Source of the DNA: Alphaproteobacteria bacterium
GTDB lineage: Bacteria > Pseudomonadota > Alphaproteobacteria > JANQMY01
Length of the DNA: 34,447 bases
Assembly (NCBI GenBank): GCA_028279895.1
Contig: JANQMY010000085.1
Location: 1-34,447 of the forward strand
Reading direction: 5' to 3'
The notes beneath the pieces were generated by a model. The model was not told where the DNA came from. It ran no database searches and was given only the letters and a program-made list of their open reading frames with translations. A program made the position numbers and the translations under genes. Within the stretch, counting starts at the first letter, position 1. Each line of letters opens with the position of its first letter. Below, in pieces: positions 16,776 through 25,337 of this stretch.

Positions 16776-18221
16776 ATGACCCTCGCCTTTGAGAGCGCGA
16801 CCACGCTTGCCCAAAAAATCCGCGACAAGGAAATCAGCTCCCGCGAGCTGACGGACATGTATATCCAGCGCATCGAAAAACATGACGAGGTGCTGAACGC
16901 AATCCCCGTGCGCGATTTCGACAGCGCGCGGCAGGCCGCCGACGCCGCAGATGCCAAGCTGGCCAAAGGGGACGTGCTGGGCCCGCTTCACGGCCTGCCC
17001 ATGACGATCAAAGAATCCTACAATGTGAAGGGGTTGCCGACCACCTGGGGGCTGGAGGTATTCAGGGATGTGTTGTCGCCGCAGGATTCGGAAGCCGTGC
17101 GCAAGCTCAAATCCGCCGGCGCCCATTTCATGGGCCTGACCAATGTACCGGTCAATTTGGGGGACTTCCAAAGTTATAACGATGTCTACGGACAAACGAA
17201 CAATCCATGGGATATCGGCCGCACGCCCGGCGGATCGTCCGGCGGCTCGGCAGCCGCGCTGGCGGCCGGTCTGACCGGACTGGACTGCGGTTCCGACATT
17301 GGCGGGTCGATCCGCAACCCAGCGCATTATTGCGGGGTATACGGACATAAGCCCACTTGGGGCGTCGTCCCCAGTAAAGGTCACGCCCTGCCCGGCATGC
17401 TGGCAACGCCCGACATCGCCGTTTGCGGACCGCTGGCCCGCAGCGCGGAGGACCTTGCCTTGGCGATGGATGTGGTGGCTGGCCCCGAACCGTTGAATGC
17501 CGCCGGGTGGACCCTCAGCCTGCCGCGCCCCGAAAAAACATCGCTGTCGGACTATCGGGTGGCCATCTGGCCCAATGAGGACCGCGCACCGGTGGACACG
17601 GCCATATCCGACCGGGTGCAACACGTGGCCGACGTGCTGTCCAAGGCCGGCGCCAAGGTGTCGGACACGGCCCGCCCGGACATTGATCTGGAAGAAAGCC
17701 ACCGGGTTTATCTTTACATGCTGAACGGTGTGACCACCGCCGGATGGCCGCGCGAGGAAATCGCCAAGCGCCAGGAGATTGTCGATGGGCTCGACCCCAA
17801 CGATATGAGCGATGGCGCGATCTTGGCCCGGTCGACGGTTCAGGAACACCGAGATTGGCTGCGCGAATCCAACACGCGGGAAAAGCTGCGCTATGCCTGG
17901 CGGGATTTCTTCAGTCAGTGGGACATTGTGATCTGCCCGCAAGTGGCTACGACCGCCTTTCCGCACGACCATCGGCCGTTCGGCGAGCGCACCCTCACCG
18001 TCAACAATCAAGAACAACGCTATTTCCAGCAACTGTTCTGGTCGGGTCTTATCACCGGCAGCTATTTGCCGAGTACGGTGTTCCCGACCGGCCCCGCGTC
18101 TGACGGCTTGCCCGTAGGCCTGCAGGCGGTGAGTGCCGAATATAACGACTACACCACCATCGAGTTCGCCCGGCTGATCACTCAAGAAATCGGCGGCTTC
18201 ACGCCCCCGCCGGGATACTAA
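16776..18221 (+). CDS. Amidase-signature family hydrolase
   Basis: A predicted 481-aa serine hydrolase of the amidase-signature family, which splits amide bonds with a Ser-cisSer-Lys triad. All three are visible with the family spacing: Lys79 in MTIKESYNVKG, Ser154 in PGGSSGGSAAA and Ser178 in GSDIGGSIRNPA, which matches the 75- and 24-residue gaps of fatty acid amide hydrolase. There is no signal peptide, so it is probably cytosolic. AGGAAG about 9 bases upstream supports the ATG at 16776. The GMC oxidoreductase gene follows after 9 bp, so the pair may degrade one amide-containing substrate; that substrate is unknown. It is not GatA, since the partner genes are absent and the length and ends differ. 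Confidence 0.9.
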   Translation: MTLAFESATTLAQKIRDKEISSRELTDMYIQRIEKHDEVLNAIPVRDFDSARQAADAADAKLAKGDVLGPLHGLPMTIKESYNVKGLPTTWGLEVFRDVLSPQDSEAVRKLKSAGAHFMGLTNVPVNLGDFQSYNDVYGQTNNPWDIGRTPGGSSGGSAAALAAGLTGLDCGSDIGGSIRNPAHYCGVYGHKPTWGVVPSKGHALPGMLATPDIAVCGPLARSAEDLALAMDVVAGPEPLNAAGWTLSLPRPEKTSLSDYRVAIWPNEDRAPVDTAISDRVQHVADVLSKAGAKVSDTARPDIDLEESHRVYLYMLNGVTTAGWPREEIAKRQEIVDGLDPNDMSDGAILARSTVQEHRDWLRESNTREKLRYAWRDFFSQWDIVICPQVATTAFPHDHRPFGERTLTVNNQEQRYFQQLFWSGLITGSYLPSTVFPTGPASDGLPVGLQAVSAEYNDYTTIEFARLITQEIGGFTPPPGY

Positions 18222-18230
18222 GCCCGCCTT

Positions 18231-19922
18231 GTGACGTCCTACGACTACATCATTGTCGGCGCGGGGTCTGCCGGTTGCGTATTGGCCAACCGGCTGACCG
18301 CCGACGGCCGATACACCGTGCTGCTGCTGGAGGCGGGCGGCAGCGATCGGCATCCGTTTGTGCAAATGCCATCGGCCCTGTCCTATCCCATGGCGATGAA
18401 GCGCTTCAATTGGGGCTATGAGTCCGAGCCTGAACCTTACCTAAACGGTCGGCGCATCAATACGCCGCGCGGCAAAGGGCTGGGCGGCACGTCATCGATC
18501 AACGGCATGGTCTATGTGCGCGGCCACGCGTGCGATTTTGAGGAATGGGAAAACGCAGGCGCCGACGGATGGGGATATTCGGACTGCCTCCCTTATTTCC
18601 AACGCGCAGAAAGCTGGCAAGGCGGCGCGGACGCCTATCGCGGCGGCAACGGCCCGCTGGGGGTTGGCGGCGGCAACAATATGGCGCTGAACCCGCTCTA
18701 TGGTGCCTTCATAAAGGCCGGCGCCGAAGCCGGTTATCCGACGACGGAGGATTATAACGGCTATGCGCAGGAGGGGTTCGGCCCCATGCACATGACCGTG
18801 CGCGGCGGCGTGCGGGACTCCACAGCGCGCGCGTATTTGCGCCCCGCCCAAAAGCGCGCCAATTTGCATGTGGTCACCCACGCGTCGGCGGACAGATTGA
18901 TGTTCGACGGCAAGCGGGTGACCGGCGTCTCCTACACCCGACGCGGGACGCCCCACCGAGCAAACGCCACACAAGAGGTGATCTTGGCGGCAGGTGCGTT
19001 TGGATCACCCGCCTTATTGGAACGGTCGGGCGTGGGTGCGGGCCCGCCCCTGCAAGCGGCCGGCATCGACCTGCGCCATGAGCTAGCGGGGGTTGGCGGG
19101 AATCTGCAAGACCATTTGGAGGTCTATTTCCAATATGCCTGCACACAGCCGGTCACCCTCAACGCCCGGCTTGGCCTTCTGAGCAAAGCGTGGATCGGTG
19201 CGCGCTGGCTGTTGAGGAGGGACGGTTTGGGCGCCTCTAATCACTTCGAAGCGTGCGCCTTCATCCGTTCGAAGGCCGGCCGGAAGTGGCCGGACATACA
19301 GTATCACTTCCTGCCTGCCGCCATGCGCTATGACGGCACGGCAGCCTTTGACGGCCATGGCTTTCAAGTGCATGTGGGGCCGAACAAACCCAAAAGCCGC
19401 GGCCATACCCATATCGTTTCGGCAGACCCGCAAGCGCCGCCGCGTATTCTGTTCAACTATCTTCAGCATTCTGACGATGTTGCCGATTGGCGGCACTGCA
19501 TCCGACTTACCCGAGAAATTTTGGCACAGCCGGCCATGGACGGGTTTCGCGGGCCCGAAATTCAGCCCGGCAGTGACGTTACTTCCGATGACGCAATCGA
19601 CGCCTGGGTCAAAGATAACGTCGAAAGCGCCTATCACCCCACGGGCACCTGCAAAATGGGCCGGGAGAACGACCCGTCGGCGGTGGTCGATCCAACCTGC
19701 CGGCTGATCGGTTTGGACGGGGTGCGGGTGGTCGATTCGTCCATCTTTCCCGCAGTGCTGAACGGCAACATCAACGCGCCCACCATTATGGTGGCCGAGA
19801 AAGCCGCCGATATGATTTTGGGCAACCCGCCGCTGCCGCGCGCCGACGTGGACAGCTGGATCGCCCCGCATTGGGAAACACGCCAGCGGCCCGGCAAGCC
19901 AGTCCGCGAGGTGCTTTCCTAA
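18231..19922 (+). CDS. GMC-family FAD oxidoreductase (choline-dehydrogenase-like)
   Basis: A predicted 563-aa flavin-dependent alcohol dehydrogenase or oxidase. The FAD-binding motif is [14 protein letters not shown] near the N-terminus, and [18 protein letters not shown] at about 84-101 is the first GMC signature. The C-terminal catalytic region has [10 protein letters not shown] (active-site His) and [18 protein letters not shown] (second catalytic position is Asn, as in choline dehydrogenase). There is no signal peptide. The start is the GTG at 18231, 9 bp after the amidase stop; no strong Shine-Dalgarno is visible and no ATG lies near the correct N-terminus. Clustering with the amidase rather than with betB makes a true choline dehydrogenase less likely, so no gene symbol is given. 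Confidence 0.9.
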   Translation: MTSYDYIIVGAGSAGCVLANRLTADGRYTVLLLEAGGSDRHPFVQMPSALSYPMAMKRFNWGYESEPEPYLNGRRINTPRGKGLGGTSSINGMVYVRGHACDFEEWENAGADGWGYSDCLPYFQRAESWQGGADAYRGGNGPLGVGGGNNMALNPLYGAFIKAGAEAGYPTTEDYNGYAQEGFGPMHMTVRGGVRDSTARAYLRPAQKRANLHVVTHASADRLMFDGKRVTGVSYTRRGTPHRANATQEVILAAGAFGSPALLERSGVGAGPPLQAAGIDLRHELAGVGGNLQDHLEVYFQYACTQPVTLNARLGLLSKAWIGARWLLRRDGLGASNHFEACAFIRSKAGRKWPDIQYHFLPAAMRYDGTAAFDGHGFQVHVGPNKPKSRGHTHIVSADPQAPPRILFNYLQHSDDVADWRHCIRLTREILAQPAMDGFRGPEIQPGSDVTSDDAIDAWVKDNVESAYHPTGTCKMGRENDPSAVVDPTCRLIGLDGVRVVDSSIFPAVLNGNINAPTIMVAEKAADMILGNPPLPRADVDSWIAPHWETRQRPGKPVREVLS

Positions 19923-19971
19923 GAAAAAAAAGAGGACAAAAGAATCCAGGCCTCGTTTTCCACGCCGAAGG

Positions 19972-20442
19972 TCAGCGCATTCGCGTCAACACGTCGACCG
20001 CGAAGTCGTGCCATCCCGGGGCCGTCAACGCGGTGGGGCGGATGTGTTTCAGCGCGGCAATCGCTTTTTTCGGCCTAACATCGTTTTGCTTCATCAGGAA
20101 GTAGGCGAAGAACAGTCCTGTACGGTCCCTACCGTGCCGGCAATGCACCAAAACCGGACTGTCGCGGTCTATATGTGCCGCGACAAATGCAAACTGTTTG
20201 ACAAGGCGTCTGCGGCAGATCTTATCGTCACCACGCCGAGGCGGGGCGTTGGCCGACAGGGGGATGCACGCATACTCAATACCGGCGCGCGCCAATTCGC
20301 GCTCGGACACATCATCGCCGCTATTGACGGACAGCACGGCGCGGATGCCGCCGGCATAGAGATCGCCTTCGTCCCATGGTTCGAGATTGGGCCCCGGCCG
20401 CCCAGCCAGCACATTCGGAACAACCCAGAACAAATGCTTCAT
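19972..20442 (-). CDS. Dual-specificity/tyrosine phosphatase-like protein
   Basis: A predicted 156-aa cysteine phosphatase. The P-loop HCRHGRDRTG (100-109) carries the CX5R signature with nucleophile Cys101 and Arg107, and the preceding SPVLVH strand is typical of dual-specificity phosphatases. There is no signal peptide, so it is presumably cytosolic. I chose the ATG at 20442 because it overlaps the stop of the upstream gene (ATGA) and gives a family-like N-terminus; the frame extends to 20646 inside that gene. It is the last gene of a five-gene operon. Its substrate could be a phosphoprotein, phosphosugar or phospholipid. Confidence 0.83.
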   Translation of the reverse strand: MKHLFWVVPNVLAGRPGPNLEPWDEGDLYAGGIRAVLSVNSGDDVSERELARAGIEYACIPLSANAPPRRGDDKICRRRLVKQFAFVAAHIDRDSPVLVHCRHGRDRTGLFFAYFLMKQNDVRPKKAIAALKHIRPTALTAPGWHDFAVDVLTRMR

Positions 20443-21380
20443 GGCGCATTCCGCGCGGCGCGGATTTGTTCGCAGGCCTGAGCCCAACTGGCGGTCGCCG
20501 CCACAGCCGGGCAGGCAGAGCTTGTGTCTAGTTCGACCAGTTCGTCGTCGGTGGCATCGCGCCCGACAATCACCGGGTTGGTCCACGAAACCACCGGCAT
20601 GGGCGGCGTGTGATAGCCACCGTCGGGCGTGGGCGTCCACCACCAACCGGCCCAGGTGCCGTCGGCGCGGCGCTCAAACCGGATGCGGCCCGCCGCGATG
20701 GGGGCGTTGCGATGCCGCTCGCGCGCGGAATACATGCGGCCATGCTGGGCAAACAAATCGCCTTCCCATATCCGGCCGCTGATCTGTTCGAGGCGGCGCA
20801 ACACCGCCACATGGCCTGCGCCGTTGGACGCATCATAGGCGCGCGCCTTTGTGTACCCGTCGCACAGGCCGCCGCTGCCCGTTGCCGCATCGCACGGCTC
20901 GGCACTGAAATCCACTTCCAGCGACACCACCGCCCCTGTCACCGGGCGGCATTGGGTGGCGCCGTTGAAATAGTTTTCAAGCTTCACCTTATAGGGCGCG
21001 ATACGCGGCGTGGACCGCACCTGATCGCCCAACAAACGCTCCAAATTGCGCGCCACATAGCGCGCATTTCCCATCACCGGCAGGCCGCAATAGTAGCTTT
21101 CCACGCCATACATGTAACGCACGAAGCGATGCACGGCTTCCGTACACTGATAACAGGCCGCCCTGACCTGAGTGCCGTTGGAGTACGCCGCGACCCCCCA
21201 GAGGCTATCGAATTCCTCGCCATACCCCGCCCACTTCAGACCGGATGCGGCCTGCCCTTCGATTTCCAGGAAGGTACGGCCGCAGCCGTTCACTTCGCGC
21301 AAGGCTGGCGTGCCCGCCACCGCGGGGCCGGGCAGCCACACCCAAACCAAGCCAAGAAACAGGAGGACACGGCACATCAT
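20439..21380 (-). CDS. Exported CHAP-domain-like protein
   Basis: A predicted 313-aa exported protein with a signal peptide over residues 1-22 (GPAVAG). The region from about 75 to 200 resembles a CHAP (NlpC/P60-like) cysteine amidase: a Cys at the start of a helix in YQCTEAVHRF (Cys79), then GNARYVA (104-110), and a His strand GHVAVLRRL (His190). This assignment is by motif only and the inserted segment between Cys and His is long. The remaining part is Trp-rich (WAGWWWTP), with eight further cysteines that may pair in the periplasm. CHAP enzymes usually cut peptidoglycan or glutathionylspermidine. It starts 4 bp after the OsmC-family gene and is coupled to the phosphatase gene. An ATG at 21377 is an alternative start. 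Confidence 0.62.
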   Translation of the reverse strand: MMCRVLLFLGLVWVWLPGPAVAGTPALREVNGCGRTFLEIEGQAASGLKWAGYGEEFDSLWGVAAYSNGTQVRAACYQCTEAVHRFVRYMYGVESYYCGLPVMGNARYVARNLERLLGDQVRSTPRIAPYKVKLENYFNGATQCRPVTGAVVSLEVDFSAEPCDAATGSGGLCDGYTKARAYDASNGAGHVAVLRRLEQISGRIWEGDLFAQHGRMYSARERHRNAPIAAGRIRFERRADGTWAGWWWTPTPDGGYHTPPMPVVSWTNPVIVGRDATDDELVELDTSSACPAVAATASWAQACEQIRAARNAP

Positions 21381-21384
21381 GGGT

Positions 21385-21840
21385 CTAATAGTTCACCACC
21401 ACCTTGGATTTAGCCGAGTTGGCGATGAAACACAGGCGATGGGCTTCTTCGTGCAGCTCATGAGTTTTTTCGGCACTGGGGGCGTCCCCACTCCAGACGA
21501 TGCGCGGGTTAAGGTCCACCTTGTCGATCCAGAAGGTGCGGTCTTCCCGCCGCGCCATATGGCCCACCGCTTCGTCCGTATAGGAATCGACCACCAGGCC
21601 GGCGCGGCGCGCCAGATCCAAGAACCACAGCATGTGGCAGGACGACAGCGCCGCCACAAAGCCTTCTTCCGGATCGACGGCCGCTTCGTCGGACAGAGGC
21701 GGCGGCACCACCGCCGGCGAGGGCGAGGCCGGCACCGTTACCCCGCCATCGAAAGACCAGGTGTGTGCGCGCTTGTATTTGTTGTCGCTGAACGGCTGAT
21801 CGCCGCGTTCCCATGTCACGGTGGCAAGATAGGTGGACAT
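21385..21840 (-). CDS. OsmC/Ohr-family protein
   Basis: A predicted 151-aa cytosolic thiol peroxidase-like protein. The two redox cysteines of the family are present, Cys68 in ALSSCHMLWFL and Cys137 in AHRLCFIANS, and the order of strands and helices fits OsmC. These proteins reduce organic hydroperoxides. Conserved spacing supports activity, but it cannot be sorted into Ohr or OsmC by eye. Its ATG at 21840 directly follows the stop of the upstream lipoprotein gene with no gap, so it belongs to the operon led by the GST gene. A GST and an OsmC protein together suggest protection against oxidative or electrophilic stress. Confidence 0.88.
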   Translation of the reverse strand: MSTYLATVTWERGDQPFSDNKYKRAHTWSFDGGVTVPASPSPAVVPPPLSDEAAVDPEEGFVAALSSCHMLWFLDLARRAGLVVDSYTDEAVGHMARREDRTFWIDKVDLNPRIVWSGDAPSAEKTHELHEEAHRLCFIANSAKSKVVVNY

Positions 21841-22254
21841 TCAACCCTCACTTTCGCCGGTGGCGCTTTGTTCACAATATGGCAGCACACCCCTTGCACT
21901 AATCAGTGCAAGGTTAAGCTCTTCGACTTCCTTCAACACATCCATCACCTCAAGCACCAAACCGGCCTTCGAACTTGGTTCGGCGAATATCAACACCGCA
22001 GCGTCCGGATAGCGGCCGGCAAGCTCTTCAAACGAAGACGCATAATCGTCGGGTGAGGTGCTTTCGCCCGCAATGCGAACTGTATCATCACCCGCAACGC
22101 GGACCAGGATGTAGTCGTCTGCCGCTTCGACACCGGGAATGACACAACCGTCCCACGGTTCATACGGTGGCGATGCGGGAGAGGCGCACCCAGCCACCAA
22201 AAGCCCGCCGAGCAGTAAGCCGGTCCTGGCTTGGCCCCGGACATAATCGATCAC
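21841..22254 (-). CDS. Small lipoprotein with ExbD/TolR-like domain
   Basis: A predicted 137-aa lipoprotein. Residues 12-22 are hydrophobic and end in the lipobox VAGC (Cys23). The mature part resembles the periplasmic domain of ExbD or TolR: VRVAGDDTVRIAGE, then DAAVLIFAEPSS, then VLEVMDVLKEVEELNLALIS, in the same order and spacing as those proteins. Unlike ExbD it lacks the N-terminal transmembrane helix with the essential Asp, so it cannot be a normal stator subunit. I chose the GTG at 22254, whose last two bases with the next A form the TGA of the GST gene (GTGA); the longer frame lies inside the GST gene. The homology is inferred by eye. Confidence 0.62.
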   Translation of the reverse strand: MIDYVRGQARTGLLLGGLLVAGCASPASPPYEPWDGCVIPGVEAADDYILVRVAGDDTVRIAGESTSPDDYASSFEELAGRYPDAAVLIFAEPSSKAGLVLEVMDVLKEVEELNLALISARGVLPYCEQSATGESEG

Positions 22255-22862
22255 GATTGAAAGGCCGGCCGGGCAGAGATCCGTTGGTGCCAGGCATGAA
22301 AATGGGTAAGATCGTCCGGCAGCTCGATCTTCAGCATTTGCGCCAAGCCCGTGCCGGTAAAGCCGATAATGTCGGCCATGGAAAAGAAATCGCCGGCGAT
22401 GAATTCTCTGCCGTCTGACATTTCCTCGTTCAACCACGCGAATTTCTTCGGCGCCAGCGCCCGCTGGTTTTGGGCATATTCCGGAACCTGTTGGACCTTG
22501 TCTTTGAAAAATTCCGCCGAATGCTGCACGACTTGGGCGCACACATTGTGCACCTCGATTTCCACCCGCCGGCACCACATTTCCACCAACGCTTTGGACA
22601 CCGGGTCGGTGCCGAACAATGCCGGTGCTGGATGCAGCTCCTCGAAATAGCGGCAAATGGCAACGCTTTCCGTGATGATGGTGCCGTCGTCCAACTCCAA
22701 GACCGGCAAGGTACCGAGAGAATTGATCTTGAGAAAGTCGGGTTGCCGCTGCTCGAACGCCATCATGTCGAACAATTGGGTTGGCACCTCGACCCCCTTT
22801 TCTTTCAAGAAGATCGCCACTTTCTTCGGGTTGGAGCCCGCCTTGCCGGTGTAAAGCTTCAT
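22251..22862 (-). CDS. Glutathione S-transferase family protein
   Basis: A predicted 203-aa cytosolic GST. The N-terminal thioredoxin-like domain (1-80) has LYTGKAGSNPKKVAIFL, the cis-Pro in GTLPVLELDDG and the glutathione-contacting ESVAICRYFEELHP; an all-helical C-terminal domain follows. The usual catalytic Ser or Tyr is likely Ser10. I chose the ATG at 22862, with AGGA 6 bases upstream; the frame extends to 22916 through a palindrome and is not supported. It is the first gene of the five-gene operon. Substrate unknown. Confidence 0.9.
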   Translation of the reverse strand: MKLYTGKAGSNPKKVAIFLKEKGVEVPTQLFDMMAFEQRQPDFLKINSLGTLPVLELDDGTIITESVAICRYFEELHPAPALFGTDPVSKALVEMWCRRVEIEVHNVCAQVVQHSAEFFKDKVQQVPEYAQNQRALAPKKFAWLNEEMSDGREFIAGDFFSMADIIGFTGTGLAQMLKIELPDDLTHFHAWHQRISARPAFQS

Positions 22863-22878
22863 GTGTTTCCTGCCTTTA

Positions 22879-22898
22879 TATGATGGGTCCCCATCATA
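22879..22898. promoter_or_regulatory. 20-bp near-perfect palindrome upstream of the GST operon
   Basis: TATGATGGG (22879-22887) and CCCATCATA (22890-22898) are exact reverse complements around a 2-bp centre. The site ends 16 bp before the GST start codon, just upstream of its Shine-Dalgarno, and the minus strand reads CATCATATAAAGG there, so a -10-like TATAAA overlaps its edge. This is the layout of an operator for a dimeric regulator. Confidence 0.5.
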
Positions 22899-22941
22899 CC
22901 GGCGAGGGGTGGGCAACGCACCCCCTTCCCGGCGCCATCGC

Positions 22942-22971
22942 TTGTAATGTCTGTCATTTGCTTCCTATAAT
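22942..22971 (+). promoter_or_regulatory. Sigma70-type promoter for the two-TM hypothetical gene
   Basis: TTGTAA (22942-22947) and a perfect TATAAT (22966-22971) with an 18-bp spacer lie 73 bases upstream of ATG 23045. A 15-bp dyad, AGCGC and GCGCT around a 5-base centre, follows between 22980 and 23000. Confidence 0.5.
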
Positions 22972-23044
22972 CGAAACCGTGAGCGCTGCAGGCGCTGACA
23001 TCCGTGCCGGCGGGGGGCACGTGGCCAGTTGGTGAGGGGCGTAA

Positions 23045-24004
23045 ATGGGGTTTGACTGGGCAAGTCTGATTATTGCCGGCCTGAGCGGCGGCATTGCCGG
23101 GGCCTTGGGCGGAATGCTGGGCAGCCTGTTTGGCGGGCGGGGGCGATCGACCCTGACCGTGATCTTCATCGTGGCCGGCGTGGTGTTCCTGCCCCGTTAT
23201 ATCGAACCGGTGCTCAACCCCTATATCGGCCCGCTGATGCGCGATGTGACCGGCCAGACGGACCAAGCCGAACGCGAGATGGAAAACCTCACCGCCAATC
23301 CGCTATTAGCGGCGGTCATCGGCGACGATCCCGAGAAAGAGGCCGACGTGCGGGCCCGTCTGACGGAAGCATACCGGGTCGGCGGCATTCGCGGTATCCG
23401 CAGCGAAATCGAGAACATCGGCCGCGAATACGGTCAGGACGCCGTGTTCGCGAAACTGCCGCGCGCCCAGGCCGCAGACGTGTTGGCTTACTTCAACGCG
23501 GTGACGGACGGGGTGCGCCACATGGTCTGGTCGTCACCCGATATCTGTTATCAGTGGCTATATGGCGCACAATATGGCGACCCTGTGGACGGCGAAGCCC
23601 TGATAACCGCGCTGGGCGAAGAACGGGTCAAAGTCTTGTTCGGCGCCATGGTGGCCGTCATCAACAATGCCGGCGCGGACCCTGTGGTCTATAACCGGGA
23701 AAGCGCGTTACAGCGCATCCAAGCCGCTGCCGGGCGGGCATTTTCACGGGTCGATCAAGGCAGCTTCGCCGTCATGGCAGGCGAACGGGCACCCCAATCC
23801 CGCGAAGAAATGATCGTCGCCTGTCAAGCCACCGGCGATCTGTATACGCACATATTACAAGGCGATGCACCGGCGGACACCATACGCGAACTGTTCGCCC
23901 CCATCGAAGCCGTGCTTTCCCATGTGGGATTAGGCGGTATTGCCGCCGTCCGCCAAGTATACGGACCCGGTGACCCAGGAAGCGTCGTCGCTGGCCAGGA
24001 ATAG
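23045..24004 (+). CDS. Hypothetical membrane-anchored protein
   Basis: A predicted 319-aa protein that I do not recognise. Residues 6-30 are a Gly/Ala-rich hydrophobic helix with glycine-zipper spacing, and 36-55 form a second hydrophobic helix; the rest (60-319) is soluble, mostly helical and acidic. GAGGGG 6 bases upstream supports ATG 23045. The last 25 codons run antisense over the end of the convergent SDR gene (75-bp overlap), which encodes the conserved SDR C-terminus, so this C-terminal tail is probably dispensable. The gene is divergent from the GST operon and has its own promoter. Confidence 0.7.
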   Translation: MGFDWASLIIAGLSGGIAGALGGMLGSLFGGRGRSTLTVIFIVAGVVFLPRYIEPVLNPYIGPLMRDVTGQTDQAEREMENLTANPLLAAVIGDDPEKEADVRARLTEAYRVGGIRGIRSEIENIGREYGQDAVFAKLPRAQAADVLAYFNAVTDGVRHMVWSSPDICYQWLYGAQYGDPVDGEALITALGEERVKVLFGAMVAVINNAGADPVVYNRESALQRIQAAAGRAFSRVDQGSFAVMAGERAPQSREEMIVACQATGDLYTHILQGDAPADTIRELFAPIEAVLSHVGLGGIAAVRQVYGPGDPGSVVAGQE

Positions 24005-24703
24005 CATGACCTGAGCGATTTCTTCCGGGCGCCCATAGCGCTGCATGGGGATGCCCGCCATCGAGGCCGCCTTGAGGTCCTCGGCGCCGATGCCGACCAG
24101 CTCCCCCATCCCGCTGTTCAGACTGCTGATCATACGTCCTTCCACCGGCGAGGGGTTGACCGTGTTGACGCGAATATTGTCGGCAGCGCATTCCTTGGCG
24201 GCGGATCGCATCATACCCACCACGGCATGCTTGCTTGTGACATAGGGCGAGACATTGGCATACCCTTCCACACCCGCCACCGACGACGTAATCACAATGC
24301 TGCCGCCGCCGCGGCGCTTCATGGCGGGGATCGCGGACTGCAGGCCCAGAAAAACGCCTTTCACATTGACATTCAGCACACTGTCGAATTCGCTCTCGTC
24401 AAAATCGGGGATCGGCTTCACCTTCCCTTCAACCCCTGCATTGGCGAGAAATATGTCGAGCCCGCCATACCGCTCTTCCGCGGCCGCCACCATCGCCGCA
24501 TTGTCGGCGGCCCGGGTCACGTCGGCGACCGCATAGCTCACATTATTGCCGCCAATCGCCGCAACCGCATCGCGCAAGCGGTCTTCATTGAGATCGGCCA
24601 GCACCACTTGGGCGCCCTGGGCCACAAACAACGCGCCGGCCGCCTGACCGATCTCGCCCGCTCCGCCCGTAATCACGGCCACTTTGTTTTCAAGACGTCC
24701 CAT
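23930..24703 (-). CDS. Short-chain dehydrogenase/reductase (SDR)
   Basis: A predicted 257-aa classical SDR that oxidises or reduces an alcohol or ketone with NAD(P). The nucleotide motif TGGAGEIG is at 12-19, the NAG motif at 88-90, and the catalytic residues are Ser140 or Ser141, Tyr154 and Lys158 (YVTSK). An acidic Asp at the end of beta-2 (LADLNE) favours NAD over NADP. The C-terminus GSVYLADGGNTA is typical, so the stop at 23930 is real and the overlapping tail belongs to the convergent gene. An AAGGGTG Shine-Dalgarno supports the ATG. It follows the oxygenase gene after 13 bp and is probably cotranscribed with it. Confidence 0.92.
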   Translation of the reverse strand: MGRLENKVAVITGGAGEIGQAAGALFVAQGAQVVLADLNEDRLRDAVAAIGGNNVSYAVADVTRAADNAAMVAAAEERYGGLDIFLANAGVEGKVKPIPDFDESEFDSVLNVNVKGVFLGLQSAIPAMKRRGGGSIVITSSVAGVEGYANVSPYVTSKHAVVGMMRSAAKECAADNIRVNTVNPSPVEGRMISSLNSGMGELVGIGAEDLKAASMAGIPMQRYGRPEEIAQVMLFLASDDASWVTGSVYLADGGNTA

Positions 24704-24716
24704 TTTTTCACCCTTT

Positions 24717-25337
24717 TTATTTCGTGTTCTGTCTGCTGTCCAAATTGAAAGAAACGCTGATACGCTCCACGTCGTTGCGCTGCCGTTCCACCCGGTGCGA
24801 CAGCCAGGACGGCCACATCAGCAGCGTGTCGGCCGGCGGCTTACGATACCAATTATTGTAATTGTAATAGGGCGGATCACCGGTCTGTTTGGCGCGCGCG
24901 TCAATCGGCTCCTCATACATCTTCCGGTGAAAGGCCGGATCTTCAAAAATGATGGCCGATGTATCGGGCGAGGTTTGCACGTAATAGGTGCCGGACACGG
25001 ACGACATGGCATGGGTGTGGAACTCATGTGAGTCGTCCTGCTTCATCACATTCGCCCAAATATTGATTTGCCAGTCTTCCGGATGGCGGCCCCGATCCAG
25101 ATTGATTTTCTTAGCGTAGACGGTCGCGATCTGCTTGATGCCCCCAATCAATTCCTGGGTCGCGTCCAGCGCCAGAAAGCGCCGGTTGATGTCCGCATCA
25201 TGGTAGGTGGTATAGGCGCCGTCGCCGATCACCGCCCGGATGTCGGCTGCATAGGCAGCCGCGTCCAGCCCCAAGGTCATCTCCAGAATGACCACCGGAA
25301 ACACCAAATGGAACTGAGAGTCGATGGATTGGGACAT
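24717..25337 (-). CDS. 2OG-Fe(II) oxygenase-like protein
   Basis: A predicted 206-aa cytosolic protein resembling the TIGR02466 group (2OG-FeII_Oxy_5). The candidate iron ligands are in EFHTHAMSSVSGTYYV (His107 or His109) and WLSHRVERQ (His181), with Arg192 as the likely 2-oxoglutarate binder before ISVSFNL. A Tyr/Asn/Pro-rich insert (PPYYNYNNWYRKPP) lies between them, and similar inserts occur in this group. The substrate is unknown. It is the first gene of a two-gene unit with the SDR. No clear Shine-Dalgarno is visible before the ATG at 25337, so the start is less certain. Confidence 0.82.
   Translation of the reverse strand: MSQSIDSQFHLVFPVVILEMTLGLDAAAYAADIRAVIGDGAYTTYHDADINRRFLALDATQELIGGIKQIATVYAKKINLDRGRHPEDWQINIWANVMKQDDSHEFHTHAMSSVSGTYYVQTSPDTSAIIFEDPAFHRKMYEEPIDARAKQTGDPPYYNYNNWYRKPPADTLLMWPSWLSHRVERQRNDVERISVSFNLDSRQNTK

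Noticed and set aside
16740..18365. 541-codon minus-strand open frame across the amidase
   Set aside because: It is antisense to a complete amidase with all catalytic motifs, and its own translation is low-complexity with no family motif.
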